DNA of 35,306 nucleotides from Lentisphaerota bacterium (GCA_024225035.1 JAAEMX010000459.1:1-35306), one strand, 5' to 3'. Counted from the first letter of the stretch, positions 27,324-35,306 are shown. Numbers and translations: made by a program. The notes: generated from the sequence alone by a model not told the origin.

Positions 27324-28394
27324 ATGTTATCCCAAGAGACATTCCGTGTATATTTAAATAAAATGAATTCCGGCGGCGGACTTGCAACTCCAGAGCTTGA
27401 AGAGGTTTTCAAGTCACTTCTTGGGGCTCCAAGCTGCTATGTCCTAGATGATTCACAGAAACATCTTTTTCTCGGCAGAACTCGCTCGTATGCCAGAATG
27501 GTCAGCGATCTGGGGCAGCTTAGTTATCTACCGCTCTTAAAAGATGTAAGTACACTTGAAAGCATACACGTTCCTATCGCGTTTGAACACTTAGGCAGAA
27601 GCCATTTTGTTTTCTGTCAAATTATGATAATAAATCCTGTATCCAGAGGCAGGCTTACTCTAAATATTGAATTGCATGACTCAACAAACAATCCCATTGG
27701 AATAAAATTTCCTTGCTTCAAAAGCTACTTGCAAAAATCAGTCAAAATGAACATACTCAACAATAACCACTTCCAAAATGCCAATTGTTTTTTCAACACT
27801 TCAAATCATGGTGTACAAAACAGTTTTGGCGATAAGAAATGTTCTCTTTACAGTTTCGCCGCATCATATTTCAGCTATCATGCAACGCTTCAGGGGATCA
27901 AGCTGTCTTCAGAAAAAATTGCAGCAATTTATAAATTAATAAAAAATTTGCCTAATAACAAAGCTCTTCTATGCATGTGCAAACCATACCATGAACCGAA
28001 ACCACAAAATCCTGTTAGAGACCTCAATAACCGAAAGGTCTCCATTTCGAACTTAGAGCGCGACTGGGTAAATATCGACGTTTCCAGTTTACCAAGAAAT
28101 ATTAGTTTGTATGACGCAGTAGTAACAGCTATGACCAAATATTGCAATCGCTACCGGTCAAAAAGCAGCAGAATTGGTTATAAACTCTTTGGAGCCCACG
28201 GGGCAGTTGTTGAAACAAAAGGTGTGTGGCTGCCTCTATTCAGAGATTTTGCAAATTCTCCGGTAAGAGGTAAATTAGCACAATTATACGTAGCACATTT
28301 AAAACATATGCACGGTGTAAAATTCAGCCAGCGCCTATATGACATTGAGATAGAATGCAACGGAAAGCTACGACAGTTACTGGACATGGGTTAA
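27324..28394 (+). CDS. CE-clan (YopJ/Ulp1-like) cysteine protease or acetyltransferase candidate
   Basis: The 356-residue protein shows the order of catalytic elements of clan CE enzymes (Ulp1/SENP, adenain, YopJ). They are H94 in SHFVFCQIMI, an acidic residue in IELHDS (E116 or D119), Q165 in GVQNS and C173 in GDKKCSLYSFAASYF. In this clan the Gln builds the oxyanion hole and the Cys starts a helix, as here. Members remove ubiquitin or SUMO, or acetylate host kinases (YopJ/XopJ). The N-terminus has no signal peptide, which suits type III or contact-dependent secretion. The C-terminal 150 residues are not recognised. Only a weak GGA precedes the ATG. The family is inferred from the spaced motif. 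Confidence 0.65.
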   Translation: MLSQETFRVYLNKMNSGGGLATPELEEVFKSLLGAPSCYVLDDSQKHLFLGRTRSYARMVSDLGQLSYLPLLKDVSTLESIHVPIAFEHLGRSHFVFCQIMIINPVSRGRLTLNIELHDSTNNPIGIKFPCFKSYLQKSVKMNILNNNHFQNANCFFNTSNHGVQNSFGDKKCSLYSFAASYFSYHATLQGIKLSSEKIAAIYKLIKNLPNNKALLCMCKPYHEPKPQNPVRDLNNRKVSISNLERDWVNIDVSSLPRNISLYDAVVTAMTKYCNRYRSKSSRIGYKLFGAHGAVVETKGVWLPLFRDFANSPVRGKLAQLYVAHLKHMHGVKFSQRLYDIEIECNGKLRQLLDMG

Positions 28395-28578
28395 TCATTT
28401 TTACAATCAGTCAGGCTCTGCAAAGGTCATCTTACAGAGCTTGACCACAAACACTCAGAGATCCTGCACCTGCCTTTTCTTTAATTCCCGATTTTCCTTC
28501 AAACTCAGGTTCACCTTATCTAATTGTAATTTTTCCTTTAAATCCCTCAGAGATGCTGACGAGGGCTCAGGCCTAAGT

Positions 28579-29766
28579 TTAAAGAATTTTTCCAAACTTT
28601 TCAAAATACAAGTCTATTGCTGAATCATCATTTACATTAATGTTGTGAGTCCAGAAAAAACTACTCCCAAATTGACTGTATAAGCCTGTTTGCTTAGTAA
28701 AAGATTTTATGTTTGTAATGATATTCTCATTTATAATTTCAATATTATTTGAGTTTATAATGCTTTCAGTATTGACCAATAAAAGTTGATCACATAAAAA
28801 TCTGGCTCTTTTATATCCCATCCCCCCATGAAATTCAATTGTACCGTGGTATGTACTTTTCTCGTAATTTATCAAGTAGTCGGCCAAGGACTGAAAAAGC
28901 ATATTCTGCAGCAAGACCGTTTCATGCTGGGCCTCCGTCAAACCATAAGTATCAAGATAAACACGGTTCTGATATTTTTGTTTAAAGTCAGCATAAGGCA
29001 CTTCATGACAAGTATATGCGTCACCGTAGTTATGAAAGACTATTTTATTGTTTTTAGTGTTATCATTATGGGCAATATTAGAACTCGCAAACTTAGTTAA
29101 GCTATACATTCCTTCTACCTCAGTCCCCGCATCTGCCAGTGAAAAATATTTATTGCGTTTACTGCCTTCCTCAATAAATACAGGATAAATATAAGCAAGA
29201 ACAGACGTCTTCCTGAAACCTAAACGAATTAACTCGTTCATGAGTTTTTTAGCAAATAGCGTAGCCTCACAGGCAAGCATAAAAATCTGGATATTGTTCC
29301 TTGCGTACTTAGGGATATACTTGTTTAAAGTATCTGCAAAACTCTCAGCGGTAATGTCATTCACCATCAATTCATTTTTATCAGGCAATTTAATCATTTG
29401 CCCAATGGTATCATCATCTTTTTCTCCATGCGCGTTTACATAAATCCTGGAATAAGGTTCCAGTCTGCACAACTCCTTTGACATTAAATTTTGCGCCGCC
29501 GCATAGTTATCGCACACCTTACTGACGTTTAACTTATCATTCGAGTAACGGCCCTGAGCTCCGTTATACGGGAAGTTAATTCTTATATATGGGATTTTAT
29601 CTTTATAGAGAGCTTTTCTTTTTTTAGCTGTATAAACATCTATAGTTTCCTTGCGCTTAAGTGACTTACGTTTATCATAAAAATATGACACCCCCATAGA
29701 ATAGGGTTTATCTGAAATTTCATCCGCATTAAAATCTATAAATATAGCTTTTCTGAATTTTGGCAT
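28579..29766 (-). CDS. Clan CD (caspase/C80-like) cysteine peptidase candidate
   Basis: The ATG at 29766 (MPKFRKAIFID) has GAGGAGA five bases upstream; a GTG four codons earlier sits on that site and is rejected. The 395-residue product shows the clan CD dyad: H113 in RIYVNAHGEKDD and, about 50 residues later, C166 in IQIFMLACEATLFA, each after a hydrophobic strand. This is the pattern of caspases, gingipains, CHAT proteins and the C80 self-cleaving domain of MARTX toxins. Arg/Lys-rich basic sequence precedes it. Another conserved-looking segment is FHGGMGYKRARFL near the C-terminus. No signal peptide. It is probably an effector protease, but it could also be a CHAT-type regulator. Confidence 0.65.
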   Translation of the reverse strand: MPKFRKAIFIDFNADEISDKPYSMGVSYFYDKRKSLKRKETIDVYTAKKRKALYKDKIPYIRINFPYNGAQGRYSNDKLNVSKVCDNYAAAQNLMSKELCRLEPYSRIYVNAHGEKDDDTIGQMIKLPDKNELMVNDITAESFADTLNKYIPKYARNNIQIFMLACEATLFAKKLMNELIRLGFRKTSVLAYIYPVFIEEGSKRNKYFSLADAGTEVEGMYSLTKFASSNIAHNDNTKNNKIVFHNYGDAYTCHEVPYADFKQKYQNRVYLDTYGLTEAQHETVLLQNMLFQSLADYLINYEKSTYHGTIEFHGGMGYKRARFLCDQLLLVNTESIINSNNIEIINENIITNIKSFTKQTGLYSQFGSSFFWTHNINVNDDSAIDLYFEKFGKIL

Positions 29767-29963
29767 CGGTCTCCTCACTAGGCCTTAATTACACATTCTA
29801 ACCACCACGGATCAAGCAATTAATTACAAAAAACAATAAGCTGCTTAGAAGACCAATACAAGAAACTGAAGCGCTTAAAATATTTTTCTTAATGATGCCC
29901 ATATTCCTGCTAGGAATGATAACCTTAAAGCCAATTCGATAAGACTTTTTATATACATGTTGC

Positions 29964-31265
29964 TCAATCAAGAACTATAAGCATATCTGCAATTACTTCT
30001 TTTAACCAGGTTTTTAGAAGTCTCAATTCAGGATCATCCATTCTTTCCCGAAAGTATGAAGATGTGTTAAAAGTCTTGAAAAAATTGACCTCTTTCACTT
30101 GCCCAATGAGGTCATGGCCAAGAATGTCTTTAGCTTGAGATAAATAGAAAATCAGTTTTTCCCAAGGATCAAATACAATAATCTTCTGAGCAATACTTCT
30201 TGCCATCGTCCCACTGTTAAAAGAGACCGGTAGGTTATTTCCCAACATCAAGAAATTATGATCTCCATGCGGCAGAAAATATATCGCGCCTTCAAACGAA
30301 ACATTTAAGTTAAAACGCTTCATATAAGTTCTATACTCAGTTTCATCCAAAAGCTCATAGAGCACAGAAAAAGCAGCCAGAGACATTTCATAACAGTTAG
30401 CAATAGAGATTTTGAGTGCATGTAATAGCTGCAACTCACAAATTTCTCTTTGAGATATCATTTCAGAATATCTATTTAACTCTTTACCTCTTAGAATTTT
30501 TTGTGACAGCCTGTACTTACCCCACCTGGAAAATCTTGTTTTTGAATTATAATAGTACCTTGTCGCTGATACAGGAAAAGCTTTGTTTATGGCTATGGTC
30601 ATTACTTGCAGAGCCTCCAAAAACCTTAAATCTCCATTTTGCTCCGCTTGACTAATTGTGCCTGGATGGATGTTAGTTAATTTAGTTTTGTCACAGATAT
30701 CACAAATCCTGACCTTTTCACCCTGAGTATGCGAAACCTCACCAGATTCCCTTTTCAGCGGATCCACCCACTGGCCTCTAGCAAGCGAGCAGTCATCACA
30801 AACAATTTCTCCGCAGCTGCGACAATGATGCTTCCTATGAAACGCAGAAAATGGCTTCGAACATATAAAACAGGCACTGGAACTGTGATCCGGCTTCCAT
30901 GTTCCCATTGAACTGATAAATTGAGGGTGCACGCTTTTTACATACTTTCGAGAGTAAACGTTTATTAGATAGTCAAGAGCTTTTCTTGTCGTTGTCTTCC
31001 TGCCACAGGCGCCCAAAACAGAAGAGTGCTTATTCACCCAGAAAACAGACTGTTTTCCACCCACACTGCTATCAACGACAGCTGGTTCAGAAGCGGCCTC
31101 TATAAGAATCCGCAATAATCCTCCGATGTTATCATGAGATACTTTTTCAATGCGTTTACGTAACTTATTCAGGCCAACCTTTTTCTTCGCAACAGAGGTT
31201 CTCGCGGCAGAAGCAGTCAACGTCTTAAGAACTTCCTCTTTTAAAGCAATATTTTCCTTACACAT
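29964..31265 (-). CDS. FYVE zinc finger fused to a papain-like Cys-His-Asp domain
   Basis: FYVE fingers bind phosphatidylinositol 3-phosphate on eukaryotic endosomes. This one is canonical: W123KPD, C132/C135, the RKHHCRSCG signature (144-152, with C148/C151), C156/C159, and VRIC with C188/C191. All eight zinc ligands have classic spacing. The N-terminal 120 residues are basic and helical. The C-terminal half carries C291 in ANCYEMS, H336 in GDHNFLML and D366 in VFDPW. That Cys-His-Asp order and context (NCxEMS, GDHxF, DPW) is typical of papain-fold proteases or deamidases among bacterial effectors. The start has GGGA five bases upstream. It is presumably an effector that docks on PI3P membranes and modifies a host protein; enzyme activity is inferred. 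Confidence 0.85.
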   Translation of the reverse strand: MCKENIALKEEVLKTLTASAARTSVAKKKVGLNKLRKRIEKVSHDNIGGLLRILIEAASEPAVVDSSVGGKQSVFWVNKHSSVLGACGRKTTTRKALDYLINVYSRKYVKSVHPQFISSMGTWKPDHSSSACFICSKPFSAFHRKHHCRSCGEIVCDDCSLARGQWVDPLKRESGEVSHTQGEKVRICDICDKTKLTNIHPGTISQAEQNGDLRFLEALQVMTIAINKAFPVSATRYYYNSKTRFSRWGKYRLSQKILRGKELNRYSEMISQREICELQLLHALKISIANCYEMSLAAFSVLYELLDETEYRTYMKRFNLNVSFEGAIYFLPHGDHNFLMLGNNLPVSFNSGTMARSIAQKIIVFDPWEKLIFYLSQAKDILGHDLIGQVKEVNFFKTFNTSSYFRERMDDPELRLLKTWLKEVIADMLIVLD

Positions 31266-31612
31266 TTTTTCCCAATAAATTATAAATCCACAATGGGTGT
31301 GCTAAACCCCGACTTTAAGCTTAAAACAAATACAGGTAGAAAACACTTTGAAGCAATTACATGAAACCCTTTTGCTTTTGCCAAATACGACATGAATTTC
31401 TTAATATAAAACCTAATCTTTATTAGGCAAACAATAGTTAAAACAAAGCCTTAAAAGAAAACTACCGCTAAACGCGATATTAATTAAATAGGAGCATGCC
31501 CGAAAATTTAAAAATATTGTTTCTTTTTATTGGCGAACTTAAATTTGATTTGCGCTGTCTTTACAAGTATTATATATACATACTTATGACGAGAAAATAA
31601 GAAGGTTTAATT
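31266..31612. other. Gene-free interval between divergent genes
   Basis: AT-rich, about 350 bases, with no supportable gene or hairpin. It must hold promoters for the minus-strand FYVE gene and the plus-strand lipoprotein pair. Confidence 0.5.
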
Positions 31613-32011
31613 ATGAAATCCAAGTTTCTATTTTACGGTCTCACCATTTGTTCGGCTCTATTCGTTCTCACAGGTTGTAACACAGAAATGGGATACCCCA
31701 AAACACCGTATACTTCAGGTAATGTTTCTTTGACTTTGAAAAAAGGAGAAACAACTCAACAGCAGGTTCTTGAGGCATTTGGAGCACCAAATATTGTAAC
31801 TCAGGACGCAGAGGGTAATTCGGTATGGACTTACCAGACTAACGCCACGGTAACCAGAGATGCTACCAACAGTAACTATTGGACTATTTTCTTAGCCGGT
31901 GGAAATTACAGTGACAGCGGGTTTATGCGTTCTCAGAAAACAATGACCATTATAATCACTTTTAAAGAGAAAGTGGTTTCAAACTTCAAATCATTGTCAA
32001 CAAGTTTTTAA
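31613..32011 (+). CDS. Small lipoprotein, BamE/SmpA-like
   Basis: The 132-residue protein has a signal peptide ending in the lipobox LTGC (cysteine at about 22), so it should be lipidated. The mature part contains LKKGETTQQQVLEAFGAPN, the repeating feature of the SmpA/OmlA (BamE) fold (GxTxxqVlxxxGxP), followed by a WTYQ strand. BamE belongs to the beta-barrel assembly complex, but many unrelated lipoproteins share this fold, so the exact role is open. It forms an operon with the next lipoprotein, 24 bases downstream. AAGG precedes the ATG. Confidence 0.75.
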   Translation: MKSKFLFYGLTICSALFVLTGCNTEMGYPKTPYTSGNVSLTLKKGETTQQQVLEAFGAPNIVTQDAEGNSVWTYQTNATVTRDATNSNYWTIFLAGGNYSDSGFMRSQKTMTIIITFKEKVVSNFKSLSTSF

Positions 32012-32035
32012 TCTTTTTGCCATTAAGGATATCGA

Positions 32036-32578
32036 ATGAAGCTCAGAATTTTTATATACATCTGTACTGTCGGCATTTTATTGCCTTTGACAGGCTGCGT
32101 TGGAGGAACCACAGCTCCACAAATGACTCCTCTTCAGATTCAATTAATGCAGACCAAAATATTTAATGTCAAAAAACGAGTTGCATTTGACTCTGTTGTA
32201 ACTGTTTTTCAGAATCTTGGCTATATCGTAACCAGTGCAAACTATGATACTGGCTTTATTACAGCAGAAAGCCCCAAAAAGACCAATTTCTGGGGAGTAA
32301 CTAAGTATAATTCATCCACTGCTTTTATTACCGACCTGAAACCGGGAAAAACAAGCATAAGAATAAACTTTGTAAACCATTCAATCTTCTATAGTGGCGG
32401 TCAAAGTGGCGGCAAGCGGGTAGATGACGAAGCTGTTCTGGACGCGCAGGCATATGTCAACGCATTTAGCAAGCTTCAACAGCAAATTTTTGTTACTACA
32501 GGAATTTCTCCTGTTGAGTCTCAACCGGTTCAAACTCAACTTGACACGATAAAAGCAAATACTCCAAAAACCAAATAA
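32036..32578 (+). CDS. Lipoprotein of unknown function
   Basis: The 180-residue protein starts with a signal peptide and lipobox LTGC (cysteine at about 21). The mature domain has alternating strands: VVTVFQNLGYIVTSANYDTG, then FITAESPKK, then SIRINFVNH. This suggests a compact alpha/beta fold like those of small outer-membrane lipoproteins. AAGGA lies seven bases before the ATG. It shares an operon and terminator with the preceding BamE-like lipoprotein. No specific family is recognised. Confidence 0.75.
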   Translation: MKLRIFIYICTVGILLPLTGCVGGTTAPQMTPLQIQLMQTKIFNVKKRVAFDSVVTVFQNLGYIVTSANYDTGFITAESPKKTNFWGVTKYNSSTAFITDLKPGKTSIRINFVNHSIFYSGGQSGGKRVDDEAVLDAQAYVNAFSKLQQQIFVTTGISPVESQPVQTQLDTIKANTPKTK

Positions 32579-32599
32579 CAGCACTTACTGGTAAATACT

Positions 32600-32649
32600 C
32601 TCTTACTCTTATACGAGAAGCAAACCCGAATAAGAGTAAGAGTTTTTTT
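32600..32649 (+). terminator. Strong rho-independent terminator of the lipoprotein operon
   Basis: A perfect 13 bp inverted repeat (CTCTTACTCTTAT at 32600-32612, ATAAGAGTAAGAG at 32630-32642) is followed by seven T. Confidence 0.95.
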
Positions 32650-32656
32650 ATCCACA

Positions 32657-32815
32657 TTACTGCCAGTAGAAACTTAAAAAAATTGTAATAACCGTAATTA
32701 GTATAATCAATACTCCAAAAGGGCTACTCAGTGATACCTGCTCAGGCTCTGCCCTCCTTGCCTTTTTGATCCGAAACCAAGCCCCCTCACCTCTAAGATG
32801 TCCGTGAATATGCAT
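32657..32815 (-). CDS. 52-residue membrane-tail protein
   Basis: The ATG at 32815 has AAGGA six bases upstream; the 20 codons before it in frame have no such site. The product begins MHIHGHLRGEG, has a basic middle and a C-terminal transmembrane segment (LIILITVITIFLSFYW). It may be a tail-anchored small protein. No family recognised. Confidence 0.55.
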   Translation of the reverse strand: MHIHGHLRGEGAWFRIKKARRAEPEQVSLSSPFGVLIILITVITIFLSFYWQ

Positions 32816-33300
32816 AATTTTCCTTCTTCTAACTAATACATTCCCTGAATTTTTCAATCTATTTGACAACATCACTAATAAACTCCCACTAATCTAAATG
32901 AACTCAGCCCAAAAATATTATCATACTATTCAGCTGAAATACTCAAACCACGCGCAGACTTCTGCCGCAAGCTTATTAGATATTTACCTAACAACTAAAC
33001 AAAAACTTCTATCCTAACGCTTTCACATGTCACATAAATCCCTCATAAATAAACATCTAAAGATAAAAAACAGCAATTCGAGACTAAAATATCCATTTAC
33101 TTTTCCTCTCGCATTAACCTAACTATGTCCTTTGAAATGATATTTGCAACCATCATTATTAAATAAATATCTAATTTTTATTAACTGAACAAATCAGATA
33201 AAAATAGATATAAAAGTAACTATTAGATTGACAGCTAATGATAGCTACAGTATATTTGGTAAAACAGGCAATTGCGTAATATCCATCAAAGGCAGTAAAC
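32816..33300. other. Gene-free AT-rich interval upstream of the repressor gene
   Basis: No supportable gene. It should hold the promoter and operator of the S24-type repressor at 33301 and of the small minus-strand gene, but no clear palindromic operator was found. Confidence 0.5.
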
Positions 33301-34056
33301 ATGGACAAAACTAATAAAAACACAGGCCTTTTAATAAAAGATCTCATTGAAAATGCTAATTTGACACAAAAGCAAGTTGCCACGAAACTGGGCATTGCTC
33401 CACCTTCCTTGAGCCAAATGATTCATGGTAAGGCTCCATTTCCGACTAAGAGAATAAAGCAAATTTTTGATTTAATTCCCGGAAATAATTCGCTTAAGGA
33501 AAAAATAGTGCTATCGTCTGCTGCAGCAGACATACTGTCTTCTCTGAAGGAGTCATCAAGTGAGATCAATAATATTAAAACTATTGAAGCGATGCCAATG
33601 CGTTGTGAAGAAATGAAAGAGGTACCGGTGATAAGTTTTGCTGCAGCTAAAAGCTATGACCCCGCACTTGAACCATTCAATGATTTTGCACGTGATTGTT
33701 CTGATGAAACTACAACTTTTTCAGAAGTAAAGGAAGGGTTCTTTGCACTGAAAGTTGAAGGACACAGCATGAGTCCAGAGTTTCCGCATGGCACAAAATT
33801 GCTGGTTGCCGGCGGTCAGTACCCGTGTAGAGGAGACATTGTAGTTGCAAAGTTGTCGACAGGAGACGTTGTTGTAAAAAAATATTCAAGAAAAAATAAT
33901 ATTATCCGGCTGGAGTCTGAAAACCCTGAAGGTCAGAATTTTGAATGGAACTGCAAAGAAGAACCAGGCTACGTCATATGGATGTATCCAGTAATGGAGG
34001 CAAATATCGACCTGCGGGCCAGACGCTGGGAACGCTGCAAAAACGGAAATCATTAG
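33301..34056 (+). CDS. LexA/CI-like repressor (HTH plus S24 peptidase)
   Basis: The 251-residue protein has an N-terminal XRE-type helix-turn-helix (LTQKQVATKLGIAPPSLSQM at 21-40) and a C-terminal S24 self-cleavage domain. The nucleophile is S156 in VEGHSMSP and the general-base lysine is K193 in GDVVVKKY. The cleavage site probably lies in FAAAKS near 113-118. Such proteins repress phage or SOS-type genes until RecA-stimulated cleavage. AAAGGCAG lies before the ATG. No other phage gene is visible, so it may be a stray prophage repressor or a stress regulator of the host. Confidence 0.88.
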   Translation: MDKTNKNTGLLIKDLIENANLTQKQVATKLGIAPPSLSQMIHGKAPFPTKRIKQIFDLIPGNNSLKEKIVLSSAAADILSSLKESSSEINNIKTIEAMPMRCEEMKEVPVISFAAAKSYDPALEPFNDFARDCSDETTTFSEVKEGFFALKVEGHSMSPEFPHGTKLLVAGGQYPCRGDIVVAKLSTGDVVVKKYSRKNNIIRLESENPEGQNFEWNCKEEPGYVIWMYPVMEANIDLRARRWERCKNGNH

Positions 34057-34535
34057 TCCGGCAAACGCAACAAGAATCACTATCAACCCCTCTATTTATA
34101 TATAGCGTTAATTGAGTGTCGAAAAAAAAGAAAGTGTTTCAAAATATATTTGTAACTGATACACAAAAACAATATGCAAATTTTTAATTTATAAATCCCG
34201 ATGAGCCAGACAATTTGTATTTATTCTATTTTGAATGATTTTCTAAAAACTCACATTTTCCTAAGCAATATAAAACATGTCTTCTCAATGGACTATTCAT
34301 ACTCAGCTTAGGATGATCAAAATCATCAGTTACGGCGATGATCGAAATTTTTGTAAGTTTGGTCATCAAAAGCACTTACAGCTTTTCAAAGAGGTAAGAT
34401 AGAAAAAAATTAAAGACCAAGGTTGATGTCAACCCACTTTGCTTGAGCTTAAAACCTCGAAAATAGGCCAATTTGGGTTGACGCCCCTAAAAAAAGTCGA
34501 AAAAATTCTAACTTTTATGTAAATTCTATTATCAG
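34057..34535. other. Intergenic region after the repressor gene
   Basis: AT-rich with no supportable gene. The only structure is the inverted repeat listed separately. Confidence 0.5.
34428..34482. repeat. Inverted repeat, GTCAACCCA / TGGGTTGAC
   Basis: Perfect 9 bp arms at 34428-34436 and 34474-34482 with a 37-base spacer lie between convergent genes. A run of seven A but no T run follows on the plus strand, so it is not a typical terminator for that strand. It could be a weak terminator for neither gene, a repeat-family member or a protein-binding site. Confidence 0.45.
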
Positions 34536-35306
34536 CTAATTATAGCTGACTGCACTTGGACTAATTTGTTCTTTTACAATTTTTTCCAAGTACCTATCTA
34601 TTATAGCAGCTTTTGAAATAATATTTAATTTTCTGGGGGTAAGTTTTTGTTGATACAAGAAATCAATATCCTGTTTTAAAGTGGCTATGTCTTCTGGACT
34701 TAAGCTATTTATTAATTTAGTGTTGTTATATAACCATTCAGCATCTTGATAGGAAATACCAAGGTCTTCAGCCGCTAACTGTAAGGCTTCACGTTTATGA
34801 TTTTTAATAAATTTCATCGCTTCATTCTGGACTTTGATATATCTTTTAACCCAGTCTGTATGGTTTTTGCCAAAAGATTCAGTAACCGCAACAACTAGCT
34901 TAGGTCGCATTAGCCCTTTTGCTGTTGCCAAGGCTCTGGCTCCTTGTCTTTTAGCTTTTATGACTCTTTCAGTAGTCAATAAGGCAGCATCAACTTTTCC
35001 AGAAAACATGGCATGATAGGTTTCTGCTACTGGCATTGGTATATAATTGACATCTTTTATAGTCATATTATTTTTTAATAAGACTGCAAGAAGTAATTGG
35101 TGTAAAGTGCATTTACTTTCGCAGGTGATTGTTTTTCCCCTCAAGTCTTTGACCGATTTAATATTTGGATTAGTAGTCATCAAAGCCAAAGTGCCAGTAG
35201 AATTGCAAACTGCTCTTATTATATTTAGTTTTATATTTTGGCCTGCCGCTATAATTATACTAGTACTATTTAGACTTCCACATATATCGATTTTGCCTGC
35301 GACTAA
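34536..35306 (-). CDS. ABC-type substrate-binding protein, NMT1/SsuA-like (partial)
   Basis: The frame runs off the right edge, so the N-terminus is missing; 256 residues are visible. From the edge it reads LVAGKIDICGSLNSTSI and IRAVCNSTGTLALMTT. It then shows VKDLRGKTITCESKCTLHQLL, the ligand-contact region of NMT1/THI5/SsuA-type periplasmic binding proteins, and AETYHAMFSGKVDAALLTTE. The C-terminal helices (YQDAEWLYNN) are also typical. This family delivers nitrate, sulfonates, taurine or thiamine precursors to an ABC transporter; the substrate cannot be told. The TTG at 35189 is an internal codon, not the start. Any permease or ATPase genes would lie outside. Confidence 0.75.
   Translation of the reverse strand, partial: LVAGKIDICGSLNSTSIIIAAGQNIKLNIIRAVCNSTGTLALMTTNPNIKSVKDLRGKTITCESKCTLHQLLLAVLLKNNMTIKDVNYIPMPVAETYHAMFSGKVDAALLTTERVIKAKRQGARALATAKGLMRPKLVVAVTESFGKNHTDWVKRYIKVQNEAMKFIKNHKREALQLAAEDLGISYQDAEWLYNNTKLINSLSPEDIATLKQDIDFLYQQKLTPRKLNIISKAAIIDRYLEKIVKEQISPSAVSYN

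Noticed and set aside
1..35306. CRISPR arrays, insertion sequences with terminal repeats, rRNA genes
   Set aside because: No regularly spaced repeats, no intact transposase and no rRNA sequence were seen.

Overview
About 35 kb from an AT-rich Gram-negative bacterium with an outer membrane: LpxB is present, along with two outer-membrane-type lipoproteins and a tmRNA. A corrinoid methyltransferase set, LamG/beta-helix carbohydrate proteins and AraC regulators are compatible with the PVC superphylum, perhaps a Lentisphaerota relative. That placement is an inference from gene content and needs a search to confirm.

The window alternates ordinary core genes with accessory stretches. Core or ordinary genes are: a corrinoid-dependent methyltransferase of the MtaA/uroporphyrinogen decarboxylase superfamily (190-1167) facing a methionine-synthase-activation-domain protein and the 3' stump of a RACo-type corrinoid activator (1231-2117); tRNA-Pro(GGG); lpxB; a putative small RNA; a stand-alone 5'-3' exonuclease; tmRNA; a TPR protein; an AraC regulator; two lipoproteins; an S24-type repressor; and, running off the right edge, a NMT1/SsuA-like substrate-binding protein.

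The accessory genes are the interesting part. Five intact proteins look like host-directed effectors built on different hydrolase folds: a FYVE-like zinc finger protein with an HEGWH motif (10499-12055), a permuted NlpC/P60-like protein (21994-23265), a CE-clan (YopJ/Ulp1-like) protein (27324-28394), a clan CD (caspase/C80-like) protein (28579-29766), and a canonical FYVE domain fused to a papain-like Cys-His-Asp core (29964-31265). A 1968-residue protein of unknown fold (3613-9519) and a fragment with a YopT-like cysteine motif (2086-2442) sit with them. FYVE domains bind phosphatidylinositol 3-phosphate on eukaryotic endosomes and are rare in bacteria, so a eukaryotic-host or predator-facing role is the simplest reading. 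No secretion machinery is visible in the window.

The accessory stretches also hold much gene decay: a GNAT acetyltransferase broken into several frames, a headless and tailless AraC regulator, two genes frameshifted at runs of seven A/T, a truncated RACo gene, and a three-part mosaic (isomerase-like piece, M28 peptidase piece, beta-helix/LamG piece) at 24453-26842. This suggests turnover by deletion and recombination between a few stable core genes.
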